Source of the DNA: Morella rubra
Lineage: Eukaryota; Streptophyta; Magnoliopsida; Fagales; Myricaceae
Direction of reading: 5' to 3'
NCBI GenBank assembly: GCA_003952965.2
Contig: CM025849.1
Coordinates: 434,001 to 498,000 of the forward strand
Length of the DNA stretch: 64,000 nucleotides
Shown: one piece after another, positions 33,495 through 45,539 of the stretch
How the letters are laid out: each line of letters opens with the position of its first letter
Numbering within the stretch: the first letter of the stretch is position 1
Made by a program: the position numbers and the translations under genes
The notes under the pieces: model-generated
What the model was told of the DNA's origin: nothing
Seen by the model: only the letters and a program-made list of their open reading frames with translations
The model's database searches: none

Positions 33495-35630
33495 GAGATG
33501 GGGGTTGCAGTGACTTCTAAATAGAGGTATAGAATTTCCAGGAAAAAAATAAGCTATATGATGAGTAGCATTGGAGGGAGATCACCTGTTGAGACCTCCA
33601 GACAAGAAGTTCCACCATGATTTCTTGGAGGTGTTTTTCTAAGTAGTTTTTTTGTGTTCACTTGTCTATGTGTAACAATGTGTTGTTCTCTATTGTAAGT
33701 TTGCTGCAATTATTAGGCTTCCAAATTTTCTTTGACTAGTATCTTCTTCTTAGCCTATTAAGTGTTTTTACGGTTTCAAATGAGATTTTTTGTGAGGCTT
33801 AGTCCATGGAGCGGAGGCTTGGGCGATAGGCCCAAGTCGGAGTAGATATTTTGTTTACATAGCCTTTTATACAAGTAGATATTTTGTTTACATAAATCTT
33901 TTGTTTATTTCTATTTCTCATGTGATATTTATTTTCTATTACAGGAATTCAAGATAGAGGATGTTGATGTGTCAAAGGAGGAAGATTTTAATTGGTCCTT
34001 GCTTATTGTGTTGTATTTGAATATTTTAGTTGGTCTTTCCTTATTGTTATTTTATATTAGAAATTTGTTACTTTTTAGATTACTTGTAGAGATTCTTGTG
34101 TTTGTTGTAAAATATTATTAATCAATGATGAAGAGATTCTTGTTTTATTATCTTTGTTTTTTAAGTTTTTAGCTCTATTGAATTATAATTATTAAAATAA
34201 ATTTGTATTACCAATTAAAAAAGCATGTATAGGAAAATATAGGAAAAAATTAGTGGCGTTTTAAAAATGCTGGCACATACCAAAAAAAAAAAAAAACTGC
34301 AAACCTATAGCAGCGGTCACTGACCGCGACTATAGGTGGAACCTGACCGCCGCTATGACCTATAGCGGCGGTCATATTAGGTCTATAACGGCGGTTTGTG
34401 ACCGCCGCTACAAACCTTTAGTGCCAAAACAGCGCAATTGCGCTCGGTCTATAGCGGCGGTTTCGACCGCTACTATAGACTCAAGGTCTTCACCAGCGGT
34501 CACCCGAACCGCCGCGATAGACTTATGCGACGGAGCTATAGCAGCGGTCGAGACCGCGGCTAAAAAACCGCTGCTATAAGTTATAGCAGCGGTTTTTTGA
34601 CCTATAGCAGCGGTTTACGACCGCTGCTATAGGTCCTTTTTTTTGTAGTGATTGAGAGTAAATGAAGAACGACTAGTAATTGAAGCCAACTTATAATTAT
34701 AATCTCTTTGGAACCAAGCAATCTTAGAATCTTTTAATGCACAATGTCATGGCAAAGATATATAGTCCAGCTATTAGCTAGGAGCAGTACAACAACTCTC
34801 ACCTAAGAAATGGGATAATTATAAAAGTTGTTAAGCTATGGTTGTCAGCAATATTTCCATCATCCTAACCACCCAATTATGACTCAATTAACATCCACAT
34901 TATTGAAGTTGTTAAGCAATGCTAATTACAGCTTGAATTGACCCTTGCAGTATTGTTTTCTGAGTACAAATGGATTGTATTATATATATATAGGAGGTGG
35001 TACATATTGGAGGCCCCAGTCAACTAGATCAATTCTTTTCTTTTTGAGATGTCCAGCAGGGAATTTTCGATTTGAATTGTTCAACTGAACTCAATTAATT
35101 AGATGAGGATTGATTGGTATAGATGTTTGACAGATGAGCTAGCAGAAAATAATATGAAACTCTTAAATCTAAGCCAAATTCGACACCCCTCACCCCAAAT
35201 ATATGGTTGGTATATATGTTTTTTCTTTATTCCTTCCTAATTAAATTATGTTCGACCTCAGTGATGAAACATGAAAAGACTAATTCATAGAACCAAAGTA
35301 TGACATGCTATATATACATGGTATCTTCATGAATTAATGTAGTTCATCTGGCTAGGAAATTGGTTAATTGTCTAATTTTACATTGATTAACAATTAATTA
35401 GGGAGAAGATTTAACGAAATCCCCCAGCCGCCCCATAGCACTGCCCAGGGTGGAGGAGGGATTCCTCCTCCCTCTGACTGGGAGGCCAGACTCCCCCAGC
35501 GGCCAGTGGAGGGGGCCTCCACTGGGAAAGGATCGGGGGTCCCAGATCCCCTTTTTTTTAACATTAAAAAAAAATTAATTATGTTTTTTTATTAATTTTA
35601 GATTTATTTTTATTTTTGAAGGCTAAATTA

Positions 35631-36718
35631 CTCCGTACATCCTTGGAGTTTGACCTTTTCCTAGATTGGTCCTCCGAGTTCAATTTTTCCTAAAAATATC
35701 CCTAGGGTGAGGACCCATTACCAAATAGATTTTGTCCGTCAACTCATTGGACGAAAATGCACACGTGGCTAACGGTTTACACATGGGAATTTACAGCTGG
35801 ATTTTTTTAAAAATCTTGCCCAATCGCAATGTGACATGTGTCAGTAAAAAAAAAAAAAAGAAGCTGATCGGGGTCGGGGACCCCCAATCCTTCCCGGTGG
35901 AGGCCCCCTCCATGGGCCATCAGGGGATTTTGGCTGCCCAGAACTGGGCGGCCAGCGGAGGGAGGAGGAGTCCTCCTCCTCCCCGGCTTTGGGGCAGCTG
36001 GGGTGGAGGAGGGATTCCTCCTCCCTTTGCTAGCCGCCCAGTTCTGGGCGGCAAGAATCCCCCGGCGGCCAATGGAGGGGGCCTCCACCATGACCCCTCT
36101 GCCGAGAAAGGATCAGGGGTCCCTGACACCGATCAGCTTTTTTTTTTTTTTTTTTTACATTAAAAAAAATTAATTATGTTTTTTTAAAAAATTTAGATTT
36201 ATTTTTTATTTTTTAAAAAATATTTTTATTTTTATTTATTTTACTAACATGTGTCACATTGCGATTGGGAGAGATTTTTTTAAAATCCAGCTGTCAATTC
36301 CACGTGTAAGCCGTTAGCCACATGTGCATTTCCGTCTAATAAATTAACGGCAGGATCTATTTGATAATAGGTCCTCACCCCAGGGATATGTTTAGGGAAA
36401 ATCGAAACTTGAGGACCAATCTGGAAAAAGGTCAAACCCCAGGGACGTGCGGACTAATTTAGCCTTTTTAAAAAATATTTTTACTTTTTTTATTTTGCTG
36501 CCACGTGTCACATTGCGATTGGGCCGAAATTTTTTTTAATTGTGCTGTCAATTCCCACGTGTAAACTGTTAGCTACGTGTGCATTTTCATTCTTTGAGTT
36601 GACAGCAGGATCGATTTGGTAATGTGTCCTCACCTCAGGGATATTTTTAGGGAAAATCAAACCCTGAGGACCAAACTGGAAAAAAGTCAAACCTAGGGAC
36701 GTACGGAGTAATTTAGCC
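35631..36718. mobile_element. MITE cluster with GC-rich palindromic core
   Basis: GGCTAAATTACTCCGTACAT at 35631 is matched by its reverse complement at about 36450-36464 and again at 36700-36718. Each end continues with about 150 bp of inverted repeat (TGAGGACC, CTAACGGTTTACAC, CACATTGCGATTGGG). Between them is a GC-rich centre with nested palindromes (GAGGAGTCCTCCTCC, GCCGCCCAGTTCTGGGCGGC). The second right-hand end suggests a nested or partly duplicated element. Flanks TTTTTGAA and TTTTTAAA of the first unit differ by one base. It is absent from the matching site at 56.1-56.4 kb. Confidence 0.65.
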
Positions 36719-38099
36719 TTTATATTTTTGAAAAATTATGTAAGCATGATATACGCACAGAAGTTGATAGATCAGGAAGGCTAAAACTTGTTTTATATGT
36801 TAAAACGTGGAGAGAAGTAAAGGGAAGATGTTGAAAGGGCCTCCAATTAATAAAATACTGACGTAGCTAGGGTTTTTTTTTTTTTTTTAGTATTATCTTT
36901 AATGTTTAATTATGTGTTATATAAGATGATGATAGGAACTCAAACTCGTGTGACATGCACGATCAGAGTTTAAAGAAGATTTTTTTTTTCCCGGTACCTC
37001 CTATTTTATTAACTAATCAGATGACTTATGGCAGAAGAATACCGTAGCTACAATAATCGAAGAGATACTAGAGTTTTGAGAGCACACATGAGACACTGCA
37101 GATTAGGGTTTTGTTAGGGGATTACTACCATAAAAACCATTAGTTACATCGCCTATTCTTTCACCAGCTGATAACTTCCAGTTAAGTACGCAACTGGTTG
37201 CAGCGGAGTTAATAAAAAAAGAGAGAAAAACCCAACGATATTCAAGCTCTCAATTAAGGGGTGAAAACAGGAGGATGCTTACCTAACGTAATTACCGAAT
37301 TAACCTCTCTGATCAGAGAAGATTTGACTCAACCAATTTTGGGTAGAAAAGTGCCTGCAAATAATCTTATACCATTTCAACTGCATTATATATTTGAAGA
37401 ACTTGATAAATTGTGGGGTCCCAAAGCAGCCAATAAATTGATTTGGAGAATCCGATGGCTGAGACACGCAAAAACAGTCGTATATGACAGCTGGAACCTC
37501 AAATGCACTTTGGAAAAGTACCACACGCATAATAGAATGCATATCTTGGTCAAAACGCTACCTGTGTTAAGGTTTTTTGTTTTATAATTTATGGGAACAT
37601 TGTATTTGATTTATACTCTCATCATTATTAGCAGGGAGAAAGAGAAAAACACCTACCCCAGGCCCCAAAGATTTGTCGTGCTCTGGACATGGGCGGGTTA
37701 CTGCTCTCCATTTCTTCCCTTCAAGTTGCAAGTTTTGAAATTGAATTATCTCTCCAATCTTTGTGAGTTTAAGAAGATGGGTCAGCTTCAACGGAAATAG
37801 AGATTATTTTGGTGTCCACAGCACCTGTAAAAGGGTTGATTGAGGAAAAGCAAAGCAAATATTGATCATGTTTTGTCCACAAGAAGCTTTCCAATGGTTC
37901 AGACAGAAACAAGAAGCTCGCTCTCAAATGATTGAGAAATCCTAATGTGAAAGCCAACTCCTCATTTCCGGACATTACATGATGAGTTGCTTATTGGCCA
38001 TAATGCTCTATAGACCTGATAAGCCCCCACCAAACTGAAAAAGCAAGCGGAACTAGTCTAGAGGCCCATGTGGCATGGGGTTGGTAGGTCGCTATCTGC

Positions 38100-38105
38100 C
38101 ACGTG
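38100..38105. promoter_or_regulatory. G-box CACGTG in the duplicated upstream segment
   Basis: The segment CTATCTGCCACGTGGACC contains a perfect G-box core. The two related copies at about 57788 and 59348 read CACGTAG instead. It is a candidate bZIP or bHLH site only; no gene downstream of this copy is intact. Confidence 0.4.
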
Positions 38106-38751
38106 GACCAGGTGCCAGCATGGGATTTCGGTGGGTGCCAGTTGGCAGTCAAGGGTTGGGGTGTTAGAATTATTGAAGTTTGTGGACATGGTAGGCCGTT
38201 GGAATTTGGGACACCAGCCTGTTGCGATTAGGGCAGTGGTGTCCCGGCAGGGTCACATGCTTGCATATACGCTGCTACAAACCACATATTCTAGAATAAT
38301 CTTAAGAAAATGTTGCTTGCGTTTTCTCGAAATACTTTTTTTTCAGTGGAGAGTTTGTCGCAGTTAAATAATTGTTTCTAAAAAAGCGGAGCTGCTAGTG
38401 TCAATTACTCCAGGAAAATGTTATTCTCAAGTAAATAAAAACCGTCTCCAATTCTGTATTGACAAAATCAAACTCAAATTCAACATATATTATTAATATT
38501 TTATTAGCCAACTTGAAACAAAGTCAACATAAACAACTCCATGAACTGGAGTACACGGTGCAAATAGCATCACTCATCCATAAATTTTCAGCTTTTAAAT
38601 GAAATGTAAATTTGTTGGAGAAGTTACTTGGATATGACAAAGGCTTAAACTGTCATTTTCTAAAAGACAAATAAATACATTTAAAACATAGCTGTCCAAC
38701 GAACACTTGAAGGGACTTGGATAGACCGTAGATATTGCCAGAAGCTTTAAA

Positions 38752-39606
38752 TTAAACCCAGAGAGCCGTCCTAAAACACGCATGCATGTCCACGACAGCA
38801 TTACCCACGAACACATCCTCAACCAACCCACTCCGAACTGCAAAACCATGAACCTCTTTAACCTGAGACCACGCGCGCACTGAAGCACAAGCTGGAAGAA
38901 TATTCACAACGCTAACGGCATCCGGGCAAATTCTACGATCATCGATCATTCTGTCAGACAACTTTAGTGCATTCCTCGGATCACCACCTTGCACATAAGC
39001 AGCTACAATCGTATTCCATGAAACCACATCACATATCCCTCTCTCGCACAAATCATCAAACACCTGGCGCGCCTCGTCAAACGCACCGCACCTTCCATAC
39101 ATTGCCACCACAGCATTACAAAACAAACACATTGGACTCAAAGTCTCAAACCCATTTGCGCACACAACCGCGTGTACCGAAGCGCCTCGAAGGAACGACG
39201 GAAGCTTGCCAGAAGCTTTGAGAACAAAAGGGAAGGTGTAGTGGTCAGGCCTCCACCCATGTCTCTGCATCTTTCTATACAAACCAAGCACGTCTTCAAG
39301 GAACCCGAGACGCACCGCGCGTCGTATCAAGGCGTTCCACCAGAACACTGTGGGATGCAAAGGAGCAAGGCGTTCGAGCATCGAAATGGCCTGCCCAGGA
39401 GCGTCGCAGGCTATTTAGGCACCGGTGAGGTCCGTGGCCATCTCTGTGAGGCCCTGAACCAAGATTTGCTGATGGACGAGGTTGGCTTGGATTACGGTCC
39501 GGCATTGTTTCAAAAGTGTGGTTCTGATGACAGGAATTGTGCGTGTCCTAGTTAAAGTACAGAAGAAGGAGGTGGCGACTGGATTGACTGAGAGAGCGCA
39601 GCGCAT
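38752..39606 (-). pseudogene. Truncated PLS-type pentatricopeptide repeat gene
   Basis: From the ATG at 39606 (MRCALSVNP; the longer open frame opens with TTG) the frame has a TAA at 39415-39417 and continues in the same frame as MLERLAPLHPTVFWWNALIR. PPR motifs follow: LFCNAVVAMYGRCGAFDEAR, DVVSWNTIVAAYVQGGDPR, VNILPACASVRAWSQVKEVH, DVFVGNAVVDM. After DMHAC the reading frame runs into duplicated non-coding DNA at about 38781 and stops 10 codons later. Related proteins, for example the Arabidopsis At5g16860 type, continue for hundreds more residues, so the 3' part was lost at the duplication junction. PPR proteins normally bind organellar RNA; this one is broken by both a stop and truncation. 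Confidence 0.85.
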
Positions 39607-40055
39607 GAAAATTACAGCCAATTGAAGACCGGAGCACACCAAAGACTGCTTGATTCAGCTAAACCCGACACAGAGAAACGCCGTTGCGCCGCCAATTCCC
39701 GCTTCTGGTACCACTGAAGACCAAGGAACCGAGAGGTGACGAGGGAAGCGAGCGAGCGAGCGAGTGAGAGAGCACTACAGACTCTTTTTCCTTTACATTT
39801 ATTTTTTTTTCTGCTCTGATTTTTTTCTTCGAGGGAAATTGATTGTCGTTTTTGTCGTGCATGAAAAGTTGAAAGTCAAATTAGTAAATAACAAGGGCAA
39901 TGTCGACTGAGCCGGGCGATGATGGGTTTGGGCTGAAGCCAAGCCCACACACTAATGTTTTAGCCTTTTAGGAAAGCATATCTGAATCAGAATCGGGTTT
40001 AGCTGCCACCTGATGACAAACGGGACTGCCGGGCTGGAACGAAAAACCTTTTGAA
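39607..40055. other. Former 5' flank of the PPR gene
   Basis: Contains a (GAGC)n-like run at about 39748-39765 and T-rich tracts. No separate gene is evident. Confidence 0.4.
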
Positions 40056-40212
40056 ATGAATTTATTCCATGTGTTTGAAGTTCTATGGCCCATAATCTCA
40101 TCCAATGGGATCCCACTCACTTTTACCTTGTTAGTGAAAATGGTCACTGGTTATTTTGTCCAGGCCTTGCTCATCCCTCCCAGGCAGCTAAAGTCCGAAG
40201 CCAAGTGTTGCA

Positions 40213-40590
40213 GTGACCCAAACGGTCACTCATCGTGAAGGTGAAATAGAACAAGCGATGGACGCATTGCAAAGGGTGAAGGACGCAATGCTGGAGGAGA
40301 CAGAGAAGGCAAAGAAGATGAAGGGGGAGAAGGAGATCATGGACGAGACAGAGAAAGCGGCAGGAGCCCATTTGGTAATTGCTATACTCATAATAACTGT
40401 TACTTTTACAGCAAGTATTACCATACCTGGGAGTTCCAAAGTGGGATGAGTCACACTCAGGTTCTGCAGTCTTGAAGGAAAGTGCAGTTTTTAGAGCATT
40501 CGTTGTTTCAAATGAATTATCTATGTTGTCGTCCACTTGTGCTGTTCTTTTCCACTTATTTGTGCCAAGAATGAGCTGACAAAACAGGAG
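40213..40590 (+). pseudogene. 3' fragment of an ankyrin-repeat/PGG-domain membrane protein gene
   Basis: The plus strand reads ETEKAAGAHLVIAILIITVT then FTASITIPG, the first helix and turn of the PGG domain found in ACD6/ITN1-type ankyrin proteins. After a frame change it continues with SAVLKESAVFRAFVVSNELS and MLSSTCAVLFHLF, the second part of that domain. Ankyrin repeats are missing. The upstream 40060-40215 is duplicated at 52670-52820, so the fragment adjoins a duplication boundary. Confidence 0.6.
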
Positions 40591-41735
40591 TAACCAAATG
40601 AGTAATGAGCAGTTTCGTGACAGTAGGATTGCCTTCCAATCTGTAGAAAATTTGAAAAGGAAATGAACTCATCACGATTAGGGAATGAAGCTAGAAAAAT
40701 TATCTTAGGAGCAGAAATTTTTTGAAGCTGGAAGGTTATATTTTGAGGGAGTACTTAAATGAAAAATGGTTAAAAGTCTAGTAAATTATTATTTCTCTCT
40801 CATTCCTAATATTTAGTGAAACGAAGAAGTTTTTTTTTAAAAAAAAAAAAATAGTAGGAAATTTAGAAGTAATATAAATAAAGAAAACTACAAAAACATA
40901 AATTACATCATTCACATCTTTGACTGCTGCGCGCCGTCCACGATCACAATAAAGATATGGCGGCTAAAATATGTAAGAAATAGTCTAATAGACACTAAAA
41001 AATTTCTATCATTCTCAAATGATATAAAAGTCATTCGAATTTCTTAAAAGCCATAAACGGTAATTGACCATTCCGTGCGACGTTCTGACGTAACACTTCA
41101 TTCTCATTGGTGACCGTATCATTACGTGCTATAAGTGCTGTTGGTGGATATGCCCGCTACAATAAATGAATTGTCCCACAAGTTAGGTGACGCTATAAGT
41201 GGTGTTGGTGGATATGCCCGCTACAATAAATGATCGGTTGTACTAGAAGAGATGTAAGTTCTCTATAATTTTCTGTCTGAATTATACTGTACAATTTGAA
41301 GAGAGATAGAGATAAAAAGTGATCTTCACACTATTTAATACTGTTCATATAAAGTTTCTAGCAGTATGAGTTTACAATAGGGACTACCTCTTGTATCTAT
41401 CTCTCTCCGAATTGTACCGTACAATTCGAATAGTAAATTGCAGAGAATCCTGATCCAGAAGTTCTAGAAGTATCCACTACGCGCTACTGTTCTTGCCCGG
41501 TCACGGCTATCCCATGTCTATGGTTTGAATTTATCTCTAGCCCTCAACAATAAACAAAACCTACATCTTTTTTTTTTTTTTTGCTTTTACCAGAATAATA
41601 AATAGTTAATTAAGATGTCATAATCAGCCTTACTACTCCTTAAAAGGAAAAAAAGAGGCGCGAAAAATAATGCGACATGCTACTTGTAATTAATTCTTTT
41701 TGCAAAATTTATGTGAGACCCCTAATTCTGGTGTA
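40591..41735. other. AT-rich spacer with a small direct repeat
   Basis: A unit reading GGTGGATATGCCCGCTACAA occurs at about 41142 and 41203 within a 61-bp direct repeat. An imperfect pair of CCGAATTGTACCGTACAATT-like palindromes lies near 41280 and 41407. No gene recognised. Confidence 0.45.
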
Positions 41736-41744
41736 GTGTTGTAC

Positions 41745-42300
41745 GATATTATAGGTTAAATTTATCCGCCAGCATTTGTGGTGTTAATTTTTTTTCAATT
41801 TAGTTTTTAAGGAAAAATATTTTCTACTAAAGCCCCTTGGGTAAGAACTAATTCCCAAACTGCGAGGGACCCCAGATCTGGGCTCCCCAATCGCCGGGGT
41901 GTGTGGTTCCCAGTGACCCCTTATTAGAGGAGCTGCAGGGGTGGCTCGCGGCCACCTCTCGGGGGGTGAGCCACCCCGGCAATGGGGAGCCCAGATATGG
42001 GCTCCCTCGCGCGAACGGGTGGCCTCCCTCCCCTGTTTGGAATTTTTTTTTATTATTATTATTTTTACCTACGTGGACAGATTTTAAGTTTTTTTTTCAA
42101 ATTGATACACGTGCGTGAGATCTTATTGAGTGTGACGTGTCCCGTCGTTAGCTGACTATGCATATAAGAGATAGAATTGGACGAAAGGATTAAATCGACA
42201 AACAACAATAATCTAAGTATTGATTTGAACAAATTTGAAACCAAGGACCATTTTGAAAAAGGGTATAAAACCCAGGACCAAAATGGTCATTAACCCTATT
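41745..42300. mobile_element. Possible MITE with GC-rich palindromic core
   Basis: An AT-rich frame surrounds a GC-rich centre with self-complementary stretches (CCCAGATCTGGGCTCCCC against GGGGAGCCCAGATATGGG). Short terminal similarity (AGGTTAAAT against TTAACCCTA) hints at inverted ends like the cluster at 35.6 kb. Boundaries are uncertain. Confidence 0.3.
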
Positions 42301-43439
42301 ATTTTTACATGTGTTTGCATATGTATCTGTATTTTTAATGCATTTATTTCTTGGACACTGGGGTCATAAATTCAAAGCATCTATTTATTTTTAAATTCAA
42401 AGCATCTAATAATATTTTCGCCCTAGCCCGCCCTCCCTTGGGCCCGCCCATTTGAATGAAATAGAATTGATTATTTTGCCCTATTTGAATGCTTCTTTTT
42501 GATGTATGTGTTTCCATTGTGGGTTAAGATAAATTAGTGATTGTGCTCTTTCAAGAATTTTCAATGCAGTTTCTGTGCAATCTTTGCATTTTTAACCAAA
42601 AAAGTAAGGGGTAAGATATGTATTGAATGTTTTGGATTTCTCATGTTTTTTATTCTAAAATATGGGAAATTTCTAGACCAACCAAATAATTGTATTCAAA
42701 ATAAGGTGCTAAATGGATTTCTTTTTTGGGCAAAAAAGAGATACTTTTTCACAAACACAATTCTCAGGTCCTTAGCAAAGAAATGTGTTATGACTTATGA
42801 GGAAGTTGAGTTTCTAACTTCTAAATTTTCCTGATAATTAAGTCGATTCTTTATTTTTAAACATATTAATTTACTTATAGGTGTTGATGTTGTGTATATT
42901 AAGTAGATGTCATCTTAAACGTTATATTCATCATCTTCTTTTTTAAGCAAACAACCAATACAACACTAGGGAGGCAGACTCAAGGAATCTGCATGATCAC
43001 AAAGAGCAACATCCGAAGGTAAATCTGAAAGACAAATCTCCCCAAACTTAGTGTGCTATATTCATCAATTGACTGCACATGTTAAAGCCATGAAGACACT
43101 TTGTGAACTTAAGCTACAAATTTCTGCTCAATCAAGTTTATGCTGAATTGGATTTTGGGATTGTTTATTCACACATAGTCAATTGTGATTTGTTGAAGAT
43201 TATTGTTCTTAATTTTGATTAGTGAATTGGTTAATGAATTTTCGTTTTGTTTTGTTTAGTTTAGATAATGAATAAGTTTATGATAAAAAAAAAAAAAATC
43301 AGTTAACTTGGAGTCGTCTAATACTTCTAACGTAGGAAAAATTTTTAACTATAAGACACTTTTTGCATTATATAGGAAAAAAAAATTTTGCCATTTCGCT
43401 TAGGATTTTGCCCCCCCCCCCCCCTTCCCTCTCAACTTG
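42301..43439. other. No gene recognised
   Basis: AT-rich DNA with a 97-codon Phe/Lys-rich open frame at 42541-42834 that resembles no known domain, and a C-run at about 43410-43425. Confidence 0.35.
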
Positions 43440-44750
43440 AGTCTTGGTTCCACCACTGCCCAAACCCAATTTGCAAACATGAAGACAAATTTTTCCAAAG
43501 AATCAAAACATTTCTGTATGGCATGCCAAAGCCAAAAAGAAAATGGTGAAGTTTTTGGGGCTGTCTAGCACCACAAGTATCTAGTACAAAAGCAATGCAC
43601 AAATACTGCCTCAGGCAGACATGAAGCTATCTCAAACAGTAAAAATTCACACGATGATCCACACAAGATGGGACGTTGAGTGAAGGGAAGAGCTTCTCAA
43701 AGGGTAACATAACATAATTAATGCACCAGGGACGGAGACAACAAGCACATGAAAGAAACATGGGCGAACTTTCTTTTCTTTGCTCTGCTTCCTCAATTAA
43801 AATCATAGAATTCGAGATTGATCAAAATCGCTATCTTGACAAGTACTTTACCCATTTGAGACAAAATTGAATCGTGCTACCACAAATATATAAACTCTCA
43901 AACTCTACCTGAAACTATCTCTTCAAACATATATACAGCAGTAAGCCTCATTTCGAAGTCGACAATCAACATGTGAATTGAGATACGTTCTTCTAGTAGA
44001 CTAGATTTCACTCTTGTAATTAACTACATGTGGTGTTAGGGTTTAGTCTTTTACTAATTATCGTTCCTCTGCTATCACTCGGCAGCAGCTCGATCCGTCT
44101 TCAAAATTGGATTCTGGAACGCAATAAAAAAACACAAAGTCGCCCAAAAGAAATGGGATAATTATTATGGTTGTCAGCAATAATATTGCCATGATCAATA
44201 TCGCCTAACCACCTAAGTATGACTCAATTATTAACATTGACATGATTGAAGTTGTTAAGCAATGATAATTACAGCTATTTTTCTTTGAGTAGAAATGGAT
44301 TGTATTATATATATAGGAAGCTGTGGAACATAGTGGAGGCCCAAGTCAACTAGATCAATTCTTTTCTTTTTGAGATATCCAACGTCAAGGAATTTTCGAT
44401 TTGAATTGTTCAACTGAACTCAATTAGATGAGGATTGATTGGTATGTTTTACAGATGAGCAGAAAAATAATATTAAACTCATCGTGTACGTTATCATTTT
44501 TATTTTTGTAGTCCTAATTAATTCTATTCGACAACATGTGAAAAAAACTAATAGAACCAAAGTACGACATATATATACATGTACATGGTATCTTCATGAA
44601 TTAATATTATAGTTCACCTAGGAATTTGGTTAATTGTCTAATTTTACATTGATTAACAATTAGATAGGGCGAAGATTCAACAAAATTCAGAATAAATTAA
44701 GCAGATTTGATTCTCTAACTGATCTTGAAATAAGCTATCTCAAGTTGTTT
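43440..44750. repeat. Partial duplication block U2
   Basis: It matches parts of block U3: 43448-43760 with 52825-53045, 43830-43900 with 53555-53630, 43985-44150 with 54080-54230, and 44150-44700 with 55425-56115. Large internal pieces are missing. It carries no recognisable gene and lies just upstream of TNL locus 2. Confidence 0.75.
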
Positions 44751-45236
44751 AACACATGACGAGGGTTGCATATAATATATATGCACGTGGCGCATGCGAG
44801 CACGTCAAAATAAACTTTGGGAGTGAATTAATATTATGTGCAAAGTTATAGTGTGATCACTAGCACCGTATTCCATTCAGTGATCATATTTTGCTAGTGT
44901 ATACTTGTTTACTCGAAAAGAAATTACACCTCCTTAAAAAAAGTAGTGTCACACTTCTTTTCGTGAATATTAATTGAGAGAACCTTCTCATCGGGTACTG
45001 GTGAATGATATCGGGTACTGATATCGCGAATCAGTCACTTTTCTTATGAACTGAAAACAAAAATCAACTTCCCCTTAAAGACTAGACTAGGGACACCATG
45101 AATTGACTAGTCTTGAATATTATGGTAGCCCCGAACATGTACTATTAGATTTCTAACTCAAGAACACCGCTTTTAATTTTTATTACAACAAACATACGCG
45201 TTGAATGGATTAGGGAGTTATTTATTACCATTTCAC

Positions 45237-45498
45237 GAGAGAAAATTAAGGTCCTAATGTTAAGGTCTTAAGAGACCTAATGGAGAGATGAGATGTTGCT
45301 AATACATTAATGAATAGAATGAAAGGTTGAAGATTAAAGGAGCCTTAAAAATTAAACGTGGTTGCCAAAATATCTCAGCCTTTAATTTATAAGTCTCCTT
45401 TAATTTCAGTTCTCTATTCTATTCATTAATGTGTTGGCAACATTTCAGCCCTCCATTAAGTCCTCTTAAACCTTAATATTAGGACCCTAACTTTCCTC
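45237..45498. mobile_element. 262-bp Mutator-type MITE upstream of TNL locus 2
   Basis: Inverted ends (GAGAGAAAATTAAGGTCC and, as reverse complement, GAGGAAAGTTAGGGTCC) extend about 95 bp. A 9-bp duplication CCATTTCAC flanks it (45228-45236 and 45499-45507). The related site upstream of locus 1 (about 19611-19670, reverse strand) lacks the insertion. Confidence 0.88.
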
Positions 45499-45539
45499 CC
45501 ATTTCACACCATTCGATTAATACGTTTTTGGATTATTAA

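Larger units (their letters stand above)
30566..34650. mobile_element. CACTA element, 4085 bp, carrying host gene exons
   Basis: It starts CACTACAAAAAAACAGACC, ends GGTCCTTTTTTTTGTAGTG, and is flanked by ATT on both sides (30563-30565 and 34651-34653), the 3-bp duplication expected for CACTA elements. Both ends carry many subterminal copies of CTATAGCGGCGGTC and its complement (30585-30870 and 34300-34640). The duplicated block at 55200-55240 keeps the uninterrupted site with a single ATT, proving insertion after the duplication. No transposase was seen; the inside holds exons of a release factor and of RLP24, so it is a non-autonomous gene-capturing element. Confidence 0.93.
29056..38781. 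repeat. Segmental duplication block U1 (copy of the O-fucosyltransferase upstream region)
   Basis: Excluding the CACTA element and the MITE cluster, this block matches 53699-60591 colinearly and in the same orientation, from AACTGAGAACGAGCAG to GAGCCGTCCTAAAACACGC. It has one copy of the unit that is tandemly doubled at 57.2-60.3 kb. It ends abruptly at about 38781, where PPR coding sequence starts, while the other copy continues into the O-fucosyltransferase gene. It is therefore an inserted copy of that gene's upstream DNA. Confidence 0.85.

Noticed and set aside
30585-34640. Repeated GCGGCGGTC units resembling a spacer array
   Set aside because: They occur only at the two ends of the CACTA element in both orientations with irregular spacing: subterminal transposon repeats, not a CRISPR array.
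35732-36163. 143-codon Gly/Pro-rich open frame
   Set aside because: Spans the palindromic GC core of a MITE and is open on both strands for compositional reasons.
37261-38367. Several 60-108-codon frames, also present in the duplicated copies at 57-59.6 kb
   Set aside because: The copies disagree by small insertions that shift frame, so there is no coding constraint; this is upstream non-coding DNA.
42541-42834. 97-codon Phe/Lys-rich frame
   Set aside because: No ATG at its start (TTG or other), no domain, no splice context; AT-rich chance frame.
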